Source: Comamonadaceae bacterium (lineage in GTDB: Bacteria; Pseudomonadota; Gammaproteobacteria; Burkholderiales; Burkholderiaceae_C). From it: 64,000 nt of DNA. A program made the position numbers and the translations under genes. Each line of letters starts with the position of its first letter. The stretch's first letter is position 1. Of the stretch, positions 16,476-24,839 are shown piece by piece. Under the pieces are notes generated by a model, which saw only the letters and a list, made by a program, of their open reading frames with translations, made no database searches and had not been told where the DNA came from. Location: assembly GCA_027486555.1 (NCBI GenBank), contig JAIXOX010000012.1, forward strand, positions 1-64,000. The letters run 5' to 3'.

Positions 16476-17288
16476 TCAACGCGGTGTCTGGGGTCTGCCC
16501 TGAATGTTGGCGGCAGGGCTGCCTTGACCGATCTGCGTGTTGCTGGCGTCGGTGACGGAGCTGTTGGCTGTTGTTCTGGCGTTGCTGTTGGCATTGCTCA
16601 GGTTGTTCGTGGTTTGATTCAGGTTGGTGTTGCCCGAAATGTTGCCGTAGTTCGCACTGCCCGGGATCAAGCCGTTGTTGACCATGGGTTGAACCACCGG
16701 GGGCCGTGCAACCGGGTTGGTCGGGTTGGTCGGGTTGATCGGGTTAAGGGTGCTGTTGGCTGCCGTTCTGGCGTTGCTGTTGGCATTGCTCAGGTTGTTC
16801 GTGGTTTGGTTCAGGTTGGTGTTGCCCGAAATGTTGCCGTAGTTCGCACTTCCGGGGATCACGCCGTTGTTGACCATGGGTTGAACCACCGGGGCCCGTG
16901 CAACCGGGTTGGTCAGGGTGACGTTGCCGCTGGTCCCCTCCTTGCCCAATGACTCGTAAAGCCGCCCCATCAATTCAGGGTTGCCTGAGATGCTGGCTTC
17001 AATGGCACCTTCCAGGATGGATGAGATTTCGAGGGTCAGGGCACTGCCCAGCCAATTGGGGCTGTTGGCCTGCAAGGAGGACAGTTGGAACTTGGTGCAA
17101 CTGGGGGTGTTCCGCTGCAGCCACTGCTCTGCCAACTCAGCACGCAGTTGGGGGTCGTGGGTTTTTAAGGCCAGGGATTTGAAATGGGCCACAAAACAGC
17201 CTTTGGATTGACTGCCTTGAGCCCATACTGGCCCCGCACCAAGAACGAGCCCAGCGGTGGTGAAACAGATACCCACAATTTTCAGCAT
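16476..17288 (-). CDS. Hypothetical secreted protein with two 64-residue Asn-rich repeats
   Basis: I do not recognise the family. The 270-residue product starts with a clear signal peptide (hydrophobic GICFTTAGLVLGAG, then PVWAQ), so it is exported. Residues about 28-115 form a globular-looking region with two cysteines (C31 and C63). After that come two nearly identical 64-residue units rich in Asn, Thr and Ser, each containing VVQPMVNNG, IPGSANYGNISGNTNLNQ and TTNNLSNANSNART, and a short Q/G-rich tail. Such low-complexity repeats suggest a surface, matrix or adhesive role, but that is a guess. It has its own promoter candidate in the gap after tolA and occupies the slot where tolB-pal often sit. 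Confidence 0.7.
   Translation of the reverse strand: MLKIVGICFTTAGLVLGAGPVWAQGSQSKGCFVAHFKSLALKTHDPQLRAELAEQWLQRNTPSCTKFQLSSLQANSPNWLGSALTLEISSILEGAIEASISGNPELMGRLYESLGKEGTSGNVTLTNPVARAPVVQPMVNNGVIPGSANYGNISGNTNLNQTTNNLSNANSNARTAANSTLNPINPTNPTNPVARPPVVQPMVNNGLIPGSANYGNISGNTNLNQTTNNLSNANSNARTTANSSVTDASNTQIGQGSPAANIQGRPQTPR
16560..16913 (-). repeat. Tandem direct repeat, 192-base period, two copies
   Basis: The segments 16560-16721 and 16752-16913 are almost identical over about 160 bases at an offset of exactly 192 bases (64 codons). They differ at only a handful of positions, such as TTGTTC versus TGCCGTTC near their starts and GGGGGC versus GGGGCC near their ends. The near-identity at the DNA level, synonymous sites included, points to a recent duplication inside the secreted-protein gene. 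Confidence 0.9.
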
Positions 17289-17315
17289 GTTGTGTGTCCA
17301 AAGTGCGGTGAATCA

Positions 17316-17331
17316 GGCCTGCCGGCAGGCC
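17316..17331. promoter_or_regulatory. Perfect 16-base palindrome in the 5' region of the repeat-protein gene
   Basis: GGCCTGCCGGCAGGCC is its own reverse complement over 16 bases. It begins 28 bases upstream of the minus-strand start at 17288 and lies just downstream of a candidate promoter, about where transcription should start. It could be an operator or a very short 5' hairpin. Confidence 0.45.
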
Positions 17332-17338
17332 CGCAAAG

Positions 17339-17367
17339 AAAGTATCTTGTTTGTATCGACAGTTCAA
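17339..17367 (-). promoter_or_regulatory. Candidate sigma-70 promoter for the repeat-protein gene
   Basis: On the minus strand TTGAAC (17367-17362) and TACTTT (17344-17339) are separated by 17 bases. It would start transcription near the palindrome at 17316-17331 and drive the gene starting at 17288 independently of tolA. Confidence 0.45.
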
Positions 17368-17469
17368 GACCAAGCTTGACACAAACAGGCCATCTTTGTG
17401 GAGGAGTCTGTTAACTCTCCATGCTCGCAAGCCGATGTGGTTTGAGAAGACGAAAGCGCCGTGTCCGTG

Positions 17470-18435
17470 TCAGTCCAGCGGTCTGAAGCCCAACACCATC
17501 AAGGGGGGCACGCGCCCGTCACTGTCTCTGGGGAAGACTTCGGTCTTGTCGATGGCCCGCAGCACCGCGTCGTCCCAAGCCTTGTTACCGCTGGACTGCA
17601 CGATGCGCCGGCTCAAGATGGTGCCGTCAGGGTTGACTTTGACTTCGACCTCGGCCCGCGGATTGCCAATGGCTTCGCCGGGGTAAGTGATGTTGGGTTT
17701 GATGCGGCCAACCAAGCGTCCGGCATAGCTGGCCGAGGGACCGGATGATTTGAGGGCGCTGCCGGTGGCGTTGGAACCACCTGAGGCACCCGCCATGCCT
17801 TGCATGCGTTGTAAATTTTCCTTGCGCAAGGTCTCGGCACTGACTTCGTCCGCCTTGTCCTGAGCGGCTTTTTGGGCCTGTTCTTGCTTGCGCTTTTTTT
17901 GTTCGGCATCGGCTTTGTTTTTGTCCTCGGCTTTTTTCCGGTCGCGCTCTTCTTCAGCCTTTTTCTCTTTGAGGGCTTTTTCTTTCAGCGCTTTGTCTTT
18001 GTCCGCTTTGTCTTGGGCCTCTTTTTCTTGTTTTTCTCGCTCTTTGCGAAGCTGCTCGGCTTTGAGTTTTTCAGCCTCTTTCTTTTTTTCCAGCTGCTTT
18101 TTCTTCTCGAGGGCGATTTGAGCGTCGCGCAGCGCCAACTCTGGATCGGGGGCTGGCGGCGGCGTGCGTTGGGCTGGCTTTTGCGGCGCAGTTGCTGGTG
18201 TCGGTACTGCAGGACTTGGGCCAGGTTCTTGCGCTCGAGGGGCTGCAGCCTGAGGCAGCGTTGACCACAATTCGGCTTCGGCTTGGACAGTTTGAATTTG
18301 GGTTTTCCATGCTGTGGCCAAGCCCAATGCCAAAAAAAGCGCCCCATGCGCCAAACCCGCAATCCACCAAGCGCTTTGCTGCCCGGGCTGCGGCGGGGGT
18401 GCAAATTCCAGATGCGGGACGGACTTGGCTTTCAC
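17470..18435 (-). CDS. tolA: TolA, Tol-Pal envelope-spanning protein
   Basis: A 321-residue inner-membrane protein linking TolQR to the outer membrane. One N-terminal span lies at about residues 24-42 (WIAGLAHGALFLALGLATAW). The middle (about 90-205) is a long charged Lys/Glu/Ala helix (EKKKQLEKKKEAEKLKAEQL and similar). The C-terminal TolA/TonB-like domain (about 230-321) contains GRIKPNITYPGEAIGNPRAE and ends VLGFRPLD. It follows tolR by 11 bases in the order tolQ-tolR-tolA. tolB and pal do not follow, unlike the common arrangement. Confidence 0.92.
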   Translation of the reverse strand: MKAKSVPHLEFAPPPQPGQQSAWWIAGLAHGALFLALGLATAWKTQIQTVQAEAELWSTLPQAAAPRAQEPGPSPAVPTPATAPQKPAQRTPPPAPDPELALRDAQIALEKKKQLEKKKEAEKLKAEQLRKEREKQEKEAQDKADKDKALKEKALKEKKAEEERDRKKAEDKNKADAEQKKRKQEQAQKAAQDKADEVSAETLRKENLQRMQGMAGASGGSNATGSALKSSGPSASYAGRLVGRIKPNITYPGEAIGNPRAEVEVKVNPDGTILSRRIVQSSGNKAWDDAVLRAIDKTEVFPRDSDGRVPPLMVLGFRPLD

Positions 18436-18446
18436 AGGAGCGTCTC

Positions 18447-18866
18447 TCAGGGGGCCAGTTGGACCGACAAGCCGACGCGGGCAATGCCGGCACGTTGCAA
18501 GCTGTCCATGACTTTGACCACGGTTTCGTATTTCACGTTCCGGTCTGCGCTGATGACAACGGCGGTGTTGGTTTTTTCGCCGACGCGCTGCTTGACCTTG
18601 CTGGCCACGTTGCTCAAAGTGGCACTGTCGGTTTTGCCCTCGCTTGACAAGCTCAGCCGTTCGTCTTTCTGGATCACGATCTGGATGACTTGGTCGGGTT
18701 GTTTGGCGGCCTTGCCCACGCTGGGCAGGTCGACCATGCTGGGCGTGATCATGGGGGCAGTGACCATAAAAATGATCAGCAGCACCAGCATCACATCGAT
18801 GAAGGGCACCATGTTGATTTCAGCGATGGTGCGGCGTCCGCGACCGCGCGATGATGTGGCAGGCAT
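18447..18866 (-). CDS. tolR: TolR, Tol-Pal proton-channel subunit
   Basis: A 139-residue ExbD/TolR-family protein. The single span (about residues 18-38) carries the essential aspartate in INMVPFIDVMLVLLIIFMV, with D24 facing the proton path. A periplasmic domain follows, with VVISADRNVKYETVVKVMD. With TolQ it converts the proton gradient into movement of TolA during outer-membrane constriction at division. It lies 12 bases after tolQ and 11 before tolA. Confidence 0.95.
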   Translation of the reverse strand: MPATSSRGRGRRTIAEINMVPFIDVMLVLLIIFMVTAPMITPSMVDLPSVGKAAKQPDQVIQIVIQKDERLSLSSEGKTDSATLSNVASKVKQRVGEKTNTAVVISADRNVKYETVVKVMDSLQRAGIARVGLSVQLAP

Positions 18867-18878
18867 GCTCAGATCCCT

Positions 18879-19583
18879 TCAGTGGCCGGAGGCTGACTGG
18901 CCTGCGCCTGCCCCACCCAGGCTGCGCTGCAGGATGTTGGAGAACTCTTCAATGAAAGTTTCGAGCTTGATGGCGATGCGGTCCACATCGTGCGAGAAGC
19001 TGTTGTAGGCCAGAACGGCAGGAATGGCGGCAAACAAACCGATGGCGGTGGCCACCAGCGCTTCGGCAATGCCTGGGGCCACGGTGGCCAGCGTCACTTG
19101 CTGCAAACTGGCCAAACCCGTGAAGGCGTGCATGATGCCCCACACCGTACCAAACAAGCCCACATAGGGCGAGATCGAACCCACCGAGGCCAAAAAGGCC
19201 AGTTGAGACTCGGCCACGTCCATTTCGCGCTGGAAACTGGCGCGCATGGCGCGGCGCGCTCCGTCGAGCAAGGTGCCGGTGTCGCTGATTCGGCGTTCAC
19301 GCAGTTTTTGGTATTCGCGCATGCCACTGGCAAAGATGCGTTCCATGGGGCCGGACACTTTGGCATTTTGGCTGGCTGCACTGAACAATTCGTTCAGGCT
19401 GGTGCCTGACCAAAAAATGCGCTCGAATTCTTCGTTCAGGTTTTTGATGCGTTTGATGGCCGACAACTTGCGCACGATGGCGGCCCAACTGGCCACCGAG
19501 ATGCTGAGCAAAATGAGCACCACCAGTTGCACCACAAAGCTGGCGTGCAAGAGCAGCGAGACGATGGACATGTCTTGGTTCAT
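18879..19583 (-). CDS. tolQ: TolQ, Tol-Pal proton-channel subunit
   Basis: A 234-residue MotA/TolQ/ExbB-family protein. Three hydrophobic segments are visible: about 15-35 (VVQLVVLILLSISVASW), about 135-155 (GSISPYVGLFGTVWGIMHAF) and about 165-190 (VAPGIAEALVATAIGLFAAI). The large cytoplasmic loop after the first span is typical. The stator complex TolQ5R2 sits in the inner membrane. Its ATG overlaps the ybgC stop by four bases (19580-19583), so translation is coupled. Confidence 0.95.
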   Translation of the reverse strand: MNQDMSIVSLLLHASFVVQLVVLILLSISVASWAAIVRKLSAIKRIKNLNEEFERIFWSGTSLNELFSAASQNAKVSGPMERIFASGMREYQKLRERRISDTGTLLDGARRAMRASFQREMDVAESQLAFLASVGSISPYVGLFGTVWGIMHAFTGLASLQQVTLATVAPGIAEALVATAIGLFAAIPAVLAYNSFSHDVDRIAIKLETFIEEFSNILQRSLGGAGAGQSASGH

Positions 19584-20014
19584 TTCAGGGCTTCCAGAAC
19601 AGGGGCCGGTATGCGGCTCGGTTTGAGTGTGGTGCTGTCGACCCAGCCCAGGCGAATGGTGCCCTCGGCCAGCAGTCGGTCGGCTTGGTCTTCGGCGCGC
19701 AAGTAAGCGCGCTGGGCAATGGTCAGGCTGACTTTGCCGCCGCTTTGCAACTCGGCGGTCACGACCAGGGTGTCGTCCAAGCGGGCTGGCGAGTGGTACT
19801 TGACTGCCGTTTCGCTCACGACAAACATGCCGCCCGATTCGTCACGCAGCAGCTGTTGGCCAAAGCCCAGTGCGCGCAGCCATTCTGTGCGGGCGCGTTC
19901 AAAAAACTTGAGGTAGTTGGCATAAAACACGATACCGCCCGCATCGGTGTCTTCCCAATAGATGCGAATGGGGTGCGCAAAAGGGGCTGTGCTGTGCGTC
20001 ATGGGTTCAGCCAA
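19580..20014 (-). CDS. ybgC: Acyl-CoA thioesterase, tol-pal associated
   Basis: A 144-residue hot-dog thioesterase. The active-site motif YWEDTDAGGIVFYANYLKFF contains the catalytic aspartate (D in DTDAGG), and ERARTEWLRALGF follows as in YbgC. It hydrolyses acyl-CoA or acyl-ACP in the cytoplasm; in E. coli it interacts with ACP and phospholipid enzymes. It is the first of the tol cluster genes here and overlaps tolQ. A MTH start a few codons downstream (MTHSTAPF) is also possible, because ATG 20014 overlaps the aminotransferase end by 16 bases. Confidence 0.9.
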   Translation of the reverse strand: MAEPMTHSTAPFAHPIRIYWEDTDAGGIVFYANYLKFFERARTEWLRALGFGQQLLRDESGGMFVVSETAVKYHSPARLDDTLVVTAELQSGGKVSLTIAQRAYLRAEDQADRLLAEGTIRLGWVDSTTLKPSRIPAPVLEALK

Positions 20015-21186
20015 GCATCAAGGCGGGCGATGGCAGTTTGCAACTCGGCCATCGAGTTGGCGGTGGAAAAGCGCACAAACCGGGCGGTCTGGTCGGTGCC
20101 AAAATCGCGTCCCGGTGTGATGGCCACATGGGCATGCTCCAGCGCTGCAAAGGCGAAGTCCCAGCTGTCTGTGAGGCCCAGCTTTTGGCAGGCGGCGCTG
20201 CAGTCTGCCCAAGCGTAAAACGCGCCATCGGGGGCGACTGGAACCGTCAAACCCATATCGTTGAGGGCCGGCAGAAAATAGTCACGCCGGGCTTTGAATT
20301 CGGCGCGGCGGCGTTCGTATTCGGTCAGGCTCTCGGGTTCAAAGCAGGCCAAGGCCGCTTGTTGCGCCACGGTGCTGGCACAGATGAAGAGGTTTTGCGC
20401 CAAGCGCTCCAGCACAGGCACCAAGGGCTCGGGCACCACCAGCCAGCCCAAACGCCAGCCGGTCATGTTGAAGTATTTGCTGAAACTGTTGATGCTGATG
20501 ACGTCATCGCCCAAGGCCAGGGCGCTTTGGCCAAAAGCATCATCGTGGCTCAAGCCCAGGTAAATCTCATCGATGAGGGTGATGCCGCCTTTTTCGCGCA
20601 CGACATCAATGATGCGGGCCAGCTCGGCCGGGTCAATCGAGGTGCCCGTGGGGTTGGAGGGCGATGCCAACAAGACGCCACGGGTTTGGGGCCCCCAAGC
20701 CGCAGCCACTTTGGCGGCGCTCAATTGAAAGCGTTCTTCGGCGGTCGTGGGCACCAACACGGCCGTGCCTTCGGCCGCGCTCACAAAGTGGCGGTTGCAG
20801 GGGTAGCTGGGGTCGGGCATGAGGATTTCATCGCCCCGATCAATCAGCGCCAAACAGGCCAGTTGCAGCGCCGCAGACGCACCTGCAGTGACCACGATGC
20901 GGCTGGCGGGCACCTGCACGCCAAAGCGTTGGGCGTACCAGTTGCTGATGGCTTGGCGCAGCGCGTCCAGGCCCAGAGCGGGGGTGTATTGGGTGTGGCC
21001 ATCTTCAATGGCGGCTTGGGCCGCTTGCTGCACGCGGGGTGGGGCGGTGAAATCGGGTTCGCCGATGTTCAGAAACACCACGGGCCGGTCGGTGTGTGCG
21101 ACCGCGCGGGCTTTTTTCGAAGCGGCCTTGGCCACTTCCATCACCCAAAAGGGCTCGATCCGCTCGGCTCGCTCAGAGATGCGCAT
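19999..21186 (-). CDS. Class I/II PLP-dependent aminotransferase
   Basis: A 395-residue fold-type I aminotransferase close to the AspC/AlaC group. The PLP lysine is in SINSFSKYFNMTGWRLGW, the cofactor asparagine in ASPSNPTGTS and the tyrosine in DEIYLGLSHD. FLNIGEPDFTAPP and TPALGLDALRQAI are typical of the N-terminal half, and RFVRFSTA supplies the carboxylate-binding arginine. The amino donor and acceptor cannot be fixed from sequence; aspartate, alanine and aromatic activities all occur in this clade. It begins 11 bases after nusB and overlaps ybgC, so it is part of the same minus-strand transcription unit. Confidence 0.88.
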   Translation of the reverse strand: MRISERAERIEPFWVMEVAKAASKKARAVAHTDRPVVFLNIGEPDFTAPPRVQQAAQAAIEDGHTQYTPALGLDALRQAISNWYAQRFGVQVPASRIVVTAGASAALQLACLALIDRGDEILMPDPSYPCNRHFVSAAEGTAVLVPTTAEERFQLSAAKVAAAWGPQTRGVLLASPSNPTGTSIDPAELARIIDVVREKGGITLIDEIYLGLSHDDAFGQSALALGDDVISINSFSKYFNMTGWRLGWLVVPEPLVPVLERLAQNLFICASTVAQQAALACFEPESLTEYERRRAEFKARRDYFLPALNDMGLTVPVAPDGAFYAWADCSAACQKLGLTDSWDFAFAALEHAHVAITPGRDFGTDQTARFVRFSTANSMAELQTAIARLDAWLNP

Positions 21187-21196
21187 GGTGTCTGCC

Positions 21197-21715
21197 TTAT
21201 TTGGCGCGGCCGGACTGGCGGTCAGCTTGCACTTCGGCGCTGCGCAATTCGGGGGCCAGGCCGTTCAGCACGGCGTTCACATACTTGTGACCGTCGGTGC
21301 CGCCAAAGTCCTTGGCCAGTTCGATGCATTCGTTGAGCACGACGCGCCAGGGCACGTCCAGGCAGTGCTGCATTTCATACACGCCAATCCACATGATGGC
21401 CCGCTCAATGGGCGAAATTTCGGCAAAACTGCGGTCGAGTTTGGGCCCGATCAATGCATCCAGAGCCTGGGCTTGTTCAGTGCAGCCGTAGAGCAGGGCG
21501 TCGTAGTGGGCCGAGTCGGCTTTGTGAAATCCTGACAGGTCGCGGGTGAACACGTCGATGTCCGAAGCTTCGTTTTTGCCCACGATGTGCTGGTACAGCG
21601 CCTGCAGCGCAAATTCGCGCGAACGGCTGCGGGCAGGCTTGGCAGACGACTTGCGCGTGCCTGCGGCTGCGGGTGGGGTATTTGGCGCTCCTGACGTGCT
21701 GTTCAAATCGGTCAT
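21197..21715 (-). CDS. nusB: Transcription antitermination factor NusB
   Basis: An all-helical RNA-binding factor of 172 residues that joins NusE (S10) on boxA RNA in rRNA antitermination. The first 35 residues are a low-complexity basic extension. The fold then starts at [20 protein letters not shown], and the conserved [16 protein letters not shown] and [20 protein letters not shown] follow. The start overlaps the ribH stop as TGATG, a common coupling in the ribH-nusB pair. The N-terminal extension is longer than in E. coli (139 residues), as often seen in Burkholderiales. Confidence 0.94.
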   Translation of the reverse strand: MTDLNSTSGAPNTPPAAAGTRKSSAKPARSRSREFALQALYQHIVGKNEASDIDVFTRDLSGFHKADSAHYDALLYGCTEQAQALDALIGPKLDRSFAEISPIERAIMWIGVYEMQHCLDVPWRVVLNECIELAKDFGGTDGHKYVNAVLNGLAPELRSAEVQADRQSGRAK

Positions 21716-22212
21716 CAGGCGTTCTCTTCGTCGTCAAACTCTTCGGCCAAATCGGCCGACAGGTCGTCCATGATGCAGGCCATCTCGACCGCCACTCGGG
21801 CTGCGTCACGGCCTTTTTCGGTCTGGCGCGCGATGGCTTGTTCCATGTTTTCGGTGGTCAGAATCGCGTTGGCAATGGGCAGGTTGTAGTCGAGCGACAC
21901 GCGGCTGACGCCCGCGCCCGACTCGTTGGCGACCAACTCAAAGTGGTAAGTCTCGCCTCGGATGATGCAGCCCAAAGCGATGAGCGCGTCGTATTCGGCC
22001 CGCTCAGCCATGGCCTGCAAGGCCACGGGCACTTCCAGAGCACCGGGCACCATGACGTGGTCGATGCTGGTCACGCCCAAGGCCTCGAGTTCTTCGATGC
22101 AGGCTTTGGCCAATTCGTTGGTGATGTCTTCGTTGAATCGGGCTTGCACGATGCCGATGTGCAGGAATTGCCCGTCGAGTTCTTGTTCTGTGCCTTTGTT
22201 CGCTTCGAGCAT
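21715..22212 (-). CDS. ribH: 6,7-dimethyl-8-ribityllumazine synthase
   Basis: Condenses 3,4-dihydroxy-2-butanone 4-phosphate with the ribitylamino-pyrimidine to form lumazine, the penultimate step of riboflavin synthesis. The product has 165 residues with [13 protein letters not shown] near the start, [16 protein letters not shown], and [20 protein letters not shown] containing the catalytic histidine (ETYHFE). Two starts are possible: ATG 22218 overlaps the ribBA stop as ATGA but abuts its Shine-Dalgarno, while ATG 22212 has AAGGA six bases upstream. I chose the latter. It stands between ribBA and nusB. Confidence 0.93.
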   Translation of the reverse strand: MLEANKGTEQELDGQFLHIGIVQARFNEDITNELAKACIEELEALGVTSIDHVMVPGALEVPVALQAMAERAEYDALIALGCIIRGETYHFELVANESGAGVSRVSLDYNLPIANAILTTENMEQAIARQTEKGRDAARVAVEMACIMDDLSADLAEEFDDEENA

Positions 22213-22214
22213 GT

Positions 22215-23342
22215 TCATTCCTTGGGGATGTAACCAGTGATTTCGAGACCATAGCCGGTCATGCTGGGCATGCGGCGGGGTTGTCCCATGAGTTTCATTT
22301 TGTGCACGCCGCATTCGCGCAGGATTTGCGCGCCTACGCCGTAGGTGCGCAGGTCCATCTTGCCGCGCTCGGGGGCTTGGGCTGAACGGGCGCGGCCTTC
22401 AAACTGGGCCAGCAACTGGTCGGCAGACTCGCCGCAGTTGAGCAAAACTGCCACACCGCAACCTTGCGCGTTGATGTAGCTCAGGCTGGCGTCGAGGCCC
22501 CAGGAATGCATGGCACGGTTGACTTCGAGGGCGTCCAGCACCGACAGCGGCTCGTGCACGCGGACCGCCACCTCGGTCTCAGGCGTCCACTCGCCCTTGA
22601 CCAAGGCCAGGTGCACAGCTTGGTTGGTTTGGTCACGAAACGCATGGGCGGTGAATTCGCCATGTGCGGTTTGCAAAGTGCGGCTACCGATGCGCTGGAC
22701 CAGCGATTCGTTGCGGCTGCGGTGCTCTATCAAATCAGCGATGGTGCCGATTTTGAGGCCATGCTCAGCGGCAAACAGCTGCAAGTCGGGCAGGCGGGCC
22801 ATGGTGCCGTCGTCTTTCATGATCTCGCAGATCACGGACGAGGCACTGCAACCGGCCATGGCGGCCAAATCACAACCGGCTTCGGTGTGGCCTGCACGCA
22901 TGAGCACGCCGCCGTCCACCGCTTGCAGCGGGAAAATGTGGCCAGGTTGGACCAAGTCGGTGGGCTGGGTGTTGCGCGCCACGGCCACCTGCACCGTGCG
23001 TGCGCGGTCAGCAGCCGAAATGCCCGTGGTCACGCCTTCAGCGGCTTCGATAGACACGGTGAAGGCCGTGCTGTAGAAGGTGCCGTTGCGTGCAGCCATG
23101 GGCGGGAGCTTCAAAAATTCGCAGCGCTCACGGGTGAGCGTCAGGCAAATCAAGCCACGGCCAAAGCGGGCCATGAAGTTGATGGCTTCGGGCGTGACAT
23201 GGTCGGACGCCAGCACCAGATCGCCTTCGTTTTCGCGGTCTTCTTCGTCGACCAGGATGACGATGCGGCCGACTTTCATCTCGGCCACGATCTCTTCAAC
23301 GGGCGATATCGCCACGGGTGTCAATTGCGCTGGGGCGTTCAT
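22215..23342 (-). CDS. ribB: 3,4-dihydroxy-2-butanone-4-phosphate synthase with degenerate GTP cyclohydrolase II domain
   Basis: Residues about 15-210 are a complete RibB domain, converting ribulose 5-phosphate to the four-carbon riboflavin precursor: the acidic metal loop is [12 protein letters not shown], with [10 protein letters not shown] and [12 protein letters not shown]. Residues about 215-370 have a RibA-like fold, but the zinc-binding cysteine cluster of true GTP cyclohydrolase II (C-x10-C-x-C) is missing: after [17 protein letters not shown] there is no cysteine pattern. This matches the RibBX variant known in Proteobacteria, whose second domain is not a cyclohydrolase, so a separate ribA should exist elsewhere. 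It overlaps ribE by four bases (ATGA) and precedes ribH. Confidence 0.9.
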   Translation of the reverse strand: MNAPAQLTPVAISPVEEIVAEMKVGRIVILVDEEDRENEGDLVLASDHVTPEAINFMARFGRGLICLTLTRERCEFLKLPPMAARNGTFYSTAFTVSIEAAEGVTTGISAADRARTVQVAVARNTQPTDLVQPGHIFPLQAVDGGVLMRAGHTEAGCDLAAMAGCSASSVICEIMKDDGTMARLPDLQLFAAEHGLKIGTIADLIEHRSRNESLVQRIGSRTLQTAHGEFTAHAFRDQTNQAVHLALVKGEWTPETEVAVRVHEPLSVLDALEVNRAMHSWGLDASLSYINAQGCGVAVLLNCGESADQLLAQFEGRARSAQAPERGKMDLRTYGVGAQILRECGVHKMKLMGQPRRMPSMTGYGLEITGYIPKE

Positions 23343-23977
23343 GCGATGTCTTTCTGGAGGAGGCCTGCGCTAAGCATGCGCTCCACGTAACGGGCTACGG
23401 TGTCGATTTCGAGGTTGACACGGCTACCCGGTTTCAGGCTGCCGAGGGCGGTGTTGTCCACGGTGTGGGGGATCAGGTTGATGCTGATCTCGCAGCCATC
23501 GGCCAGATCGGCCACGCGGTTGACCGTGAGGCTCACACCGTTGACGGTGATCGAGCCTTTGTAGGCGAGGTATTTGGCCAAGGTGTGCGGTGCCAGAACG
23601 CGCAATTCCCAGCTTTCGCCGATTTGCTCAAAATGGCTGATGTGGCCCACGCCGTCGACGTGGCCAGACACAATGTGCCCGCCCAGTCGGTCGTTGGCAC
23701 GCAGCGCTTTTTCGAGGTTGACGGTGCCTTCTTGGTCCAGGCCGCTGGTCTTGTCCAGCGATTCGGCTGAGATGTCGATGGTGAACTGACGTCTCTCGGG
23801 GTTGAAGGTGGTGACGGTCATGCAGGCGCCGTTGAGTGCGATGCTGTCGCCCAGGCCCACGTCGTCAAGGTATCCGACCGGGGCCTCGATGGTCAGGCGC
23901 TTGCCGTGTTGTAAAGAGCGACCCAGGTCGTCAATGGCGACGATTCGCCCCAAGCCGGTGATGATTCCAGTGAACAT
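23339..23977 (-). CDS. ribE: Riboflavin synthase alpha chain
   Basis: Dismutates two molecules of dimethyl-ribityllumazine to riboflavin. It has 212 residues built from two similar beta-barrels: N-terminal [14 protein letters not shown] with [14 protein letters not shown], then [15 protein letters not shown] with [15 protein letters not shown] in the second barrel. It is first in the run ribE-ribB-ribH-nusB. The 195 bases before it, shared with the divergent phaR, show no RFN-type FMN riboswitch that I can recognise, and ribD is not adjacent. Confidence 0.94.
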   Translation of the reverse strand: MFTGIITGLGRIVAIDDLGRSLQHGKRLTIEAPVGYLDDVGLGDSIALNGACMTVTTFNPERRQFTIDISAESLDKTSGLDQEGTVNLEKALRANDRLGGHIVSGHVDGVGHISHFEQIGESWELRVLAPHTLAKYLAYKGSITVNGVSLTVNRVADLADGCEISINLIPHTVDNTALGSLKPGSRVNLEIDTVARYVERMLSAGLLQKDIA

Positions 23978-24172
23978 ATCGATTCATTTTCGCAGGTAAT
24001 GTGGTTTGATCAGGGGTTGTGCATCAAAAAATGCAGAACTCCGGGTATCGCAGTGGGTGGGCATCATCTCCAAAACCTCAGGGTTAACCAAGGCCACAGG
24101 GGTCAGAGTGTGTGCCTAGAATGGTGCATTGCAGCAGATTTTTGATGTGCTGCCTGTCACCAGGAGTTTTCT

Positions 24173-24781
24173 TTGCCGGTCAAGCCCCCCGTCCAGTCGA
24201 TCAAACCCTCCAGATCATCTCGTGCAGCCAAGGCGGAGCCTGGCGACGAATCAGCCTCTTTCGCCAACACAGTTCGGACTGTCAAGAAGTACCCCAATAG
24301 GCGTCTGTATGACACCCAGAATTCCAGTTACGTGACTTTGGCTGAGCTTAAAAAATGGGTCATGCTCGCGTCACCCCTGCGGGTGGTGGATGCCAAAACA
24401 GGCCAGGACCTGACGCGGACCATTTTGTTGCAGATCATTCTCGAAGAGGAGTCTGCGGGTGTGCCCATGTTCAGCGAAGCGGTGTTGTCCAACATCATCC
24501 GTTTTTATGGTCACGCCATGCAGGGACACATGGGCTCTTATTTGGAGTCGCATGTGCAGTCCTTCATGGATTGGCAAAGCAAGTTGGGCGAATCGAGCCC
24601 GGCTTTGAGTCCGGAAGTCTGGTCGCAGTTCATGCAGTGGCAGATGCCCTTGATGCACAACATGTTTTCCGGTTTGGCCGACCCGTCGCATCAGGTGATG
24701 ACGCAGATGCAAGATCAAATGAAAAAACAGATCCAGAAAAACACCGAACAATTGCTGGGTGTGCTGGGATTGAAGACTTGA
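24173..24781 (+). CDS. phaR: Polyhydroxyalkanoate synthesis repressor PhaR
   Basis: The PHB/PHA-accumulation regulator domain is clear at residues about 38-110 ([20 protein letters not shown], then [20 protein letters not shown]). PhaR binds DNA and nascent PHA, repressing phasin and synthase genes until polymer forms. The C-terminal third is glutamine- and methionine-rich helix ([19 protein letters not shown]). The start is TTG at 24173, set by AGGAG at 24162-24166 six bases upstream; no nearer ATG fits the family N-terminus. Its presence implies that the organism stores PHA, although no phaC is in the window. rimO follows 58 bases later. Confidence 0.9.
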   Translation: MPVKPPVQSIKPSRSSRAAKAEPGDESASFANTVRTVKKYPNRRLYDTQNSSYVTLAELKKWVMLASPLRVVDAKTGQDLTRTILLQIILEEESAGVPMFSEAVLSNIIRFYGHAMQGHMGSYLESHVQSFMDWQSKLGESSPALSPEVWSQFMQWQMPLMHNMFSGLADPSHQVMTQMQDQMKKQIQKNTEQLLGVLGLKT

Positions 24782-24839
24782 GGCTTGCCGGGCAACCCTT
24801 TTCTCACAATCGATGCGTATTTGCGGGGACAATGCAGGG

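Noticed and set aside
23978-24172. FMN riboswitch before ribE
   Set aside because: I looked for the conserved RFN elements, such as the AGGG/GGGG and CCC-CGGCGGT blocks, on the minus strand and did not find them.
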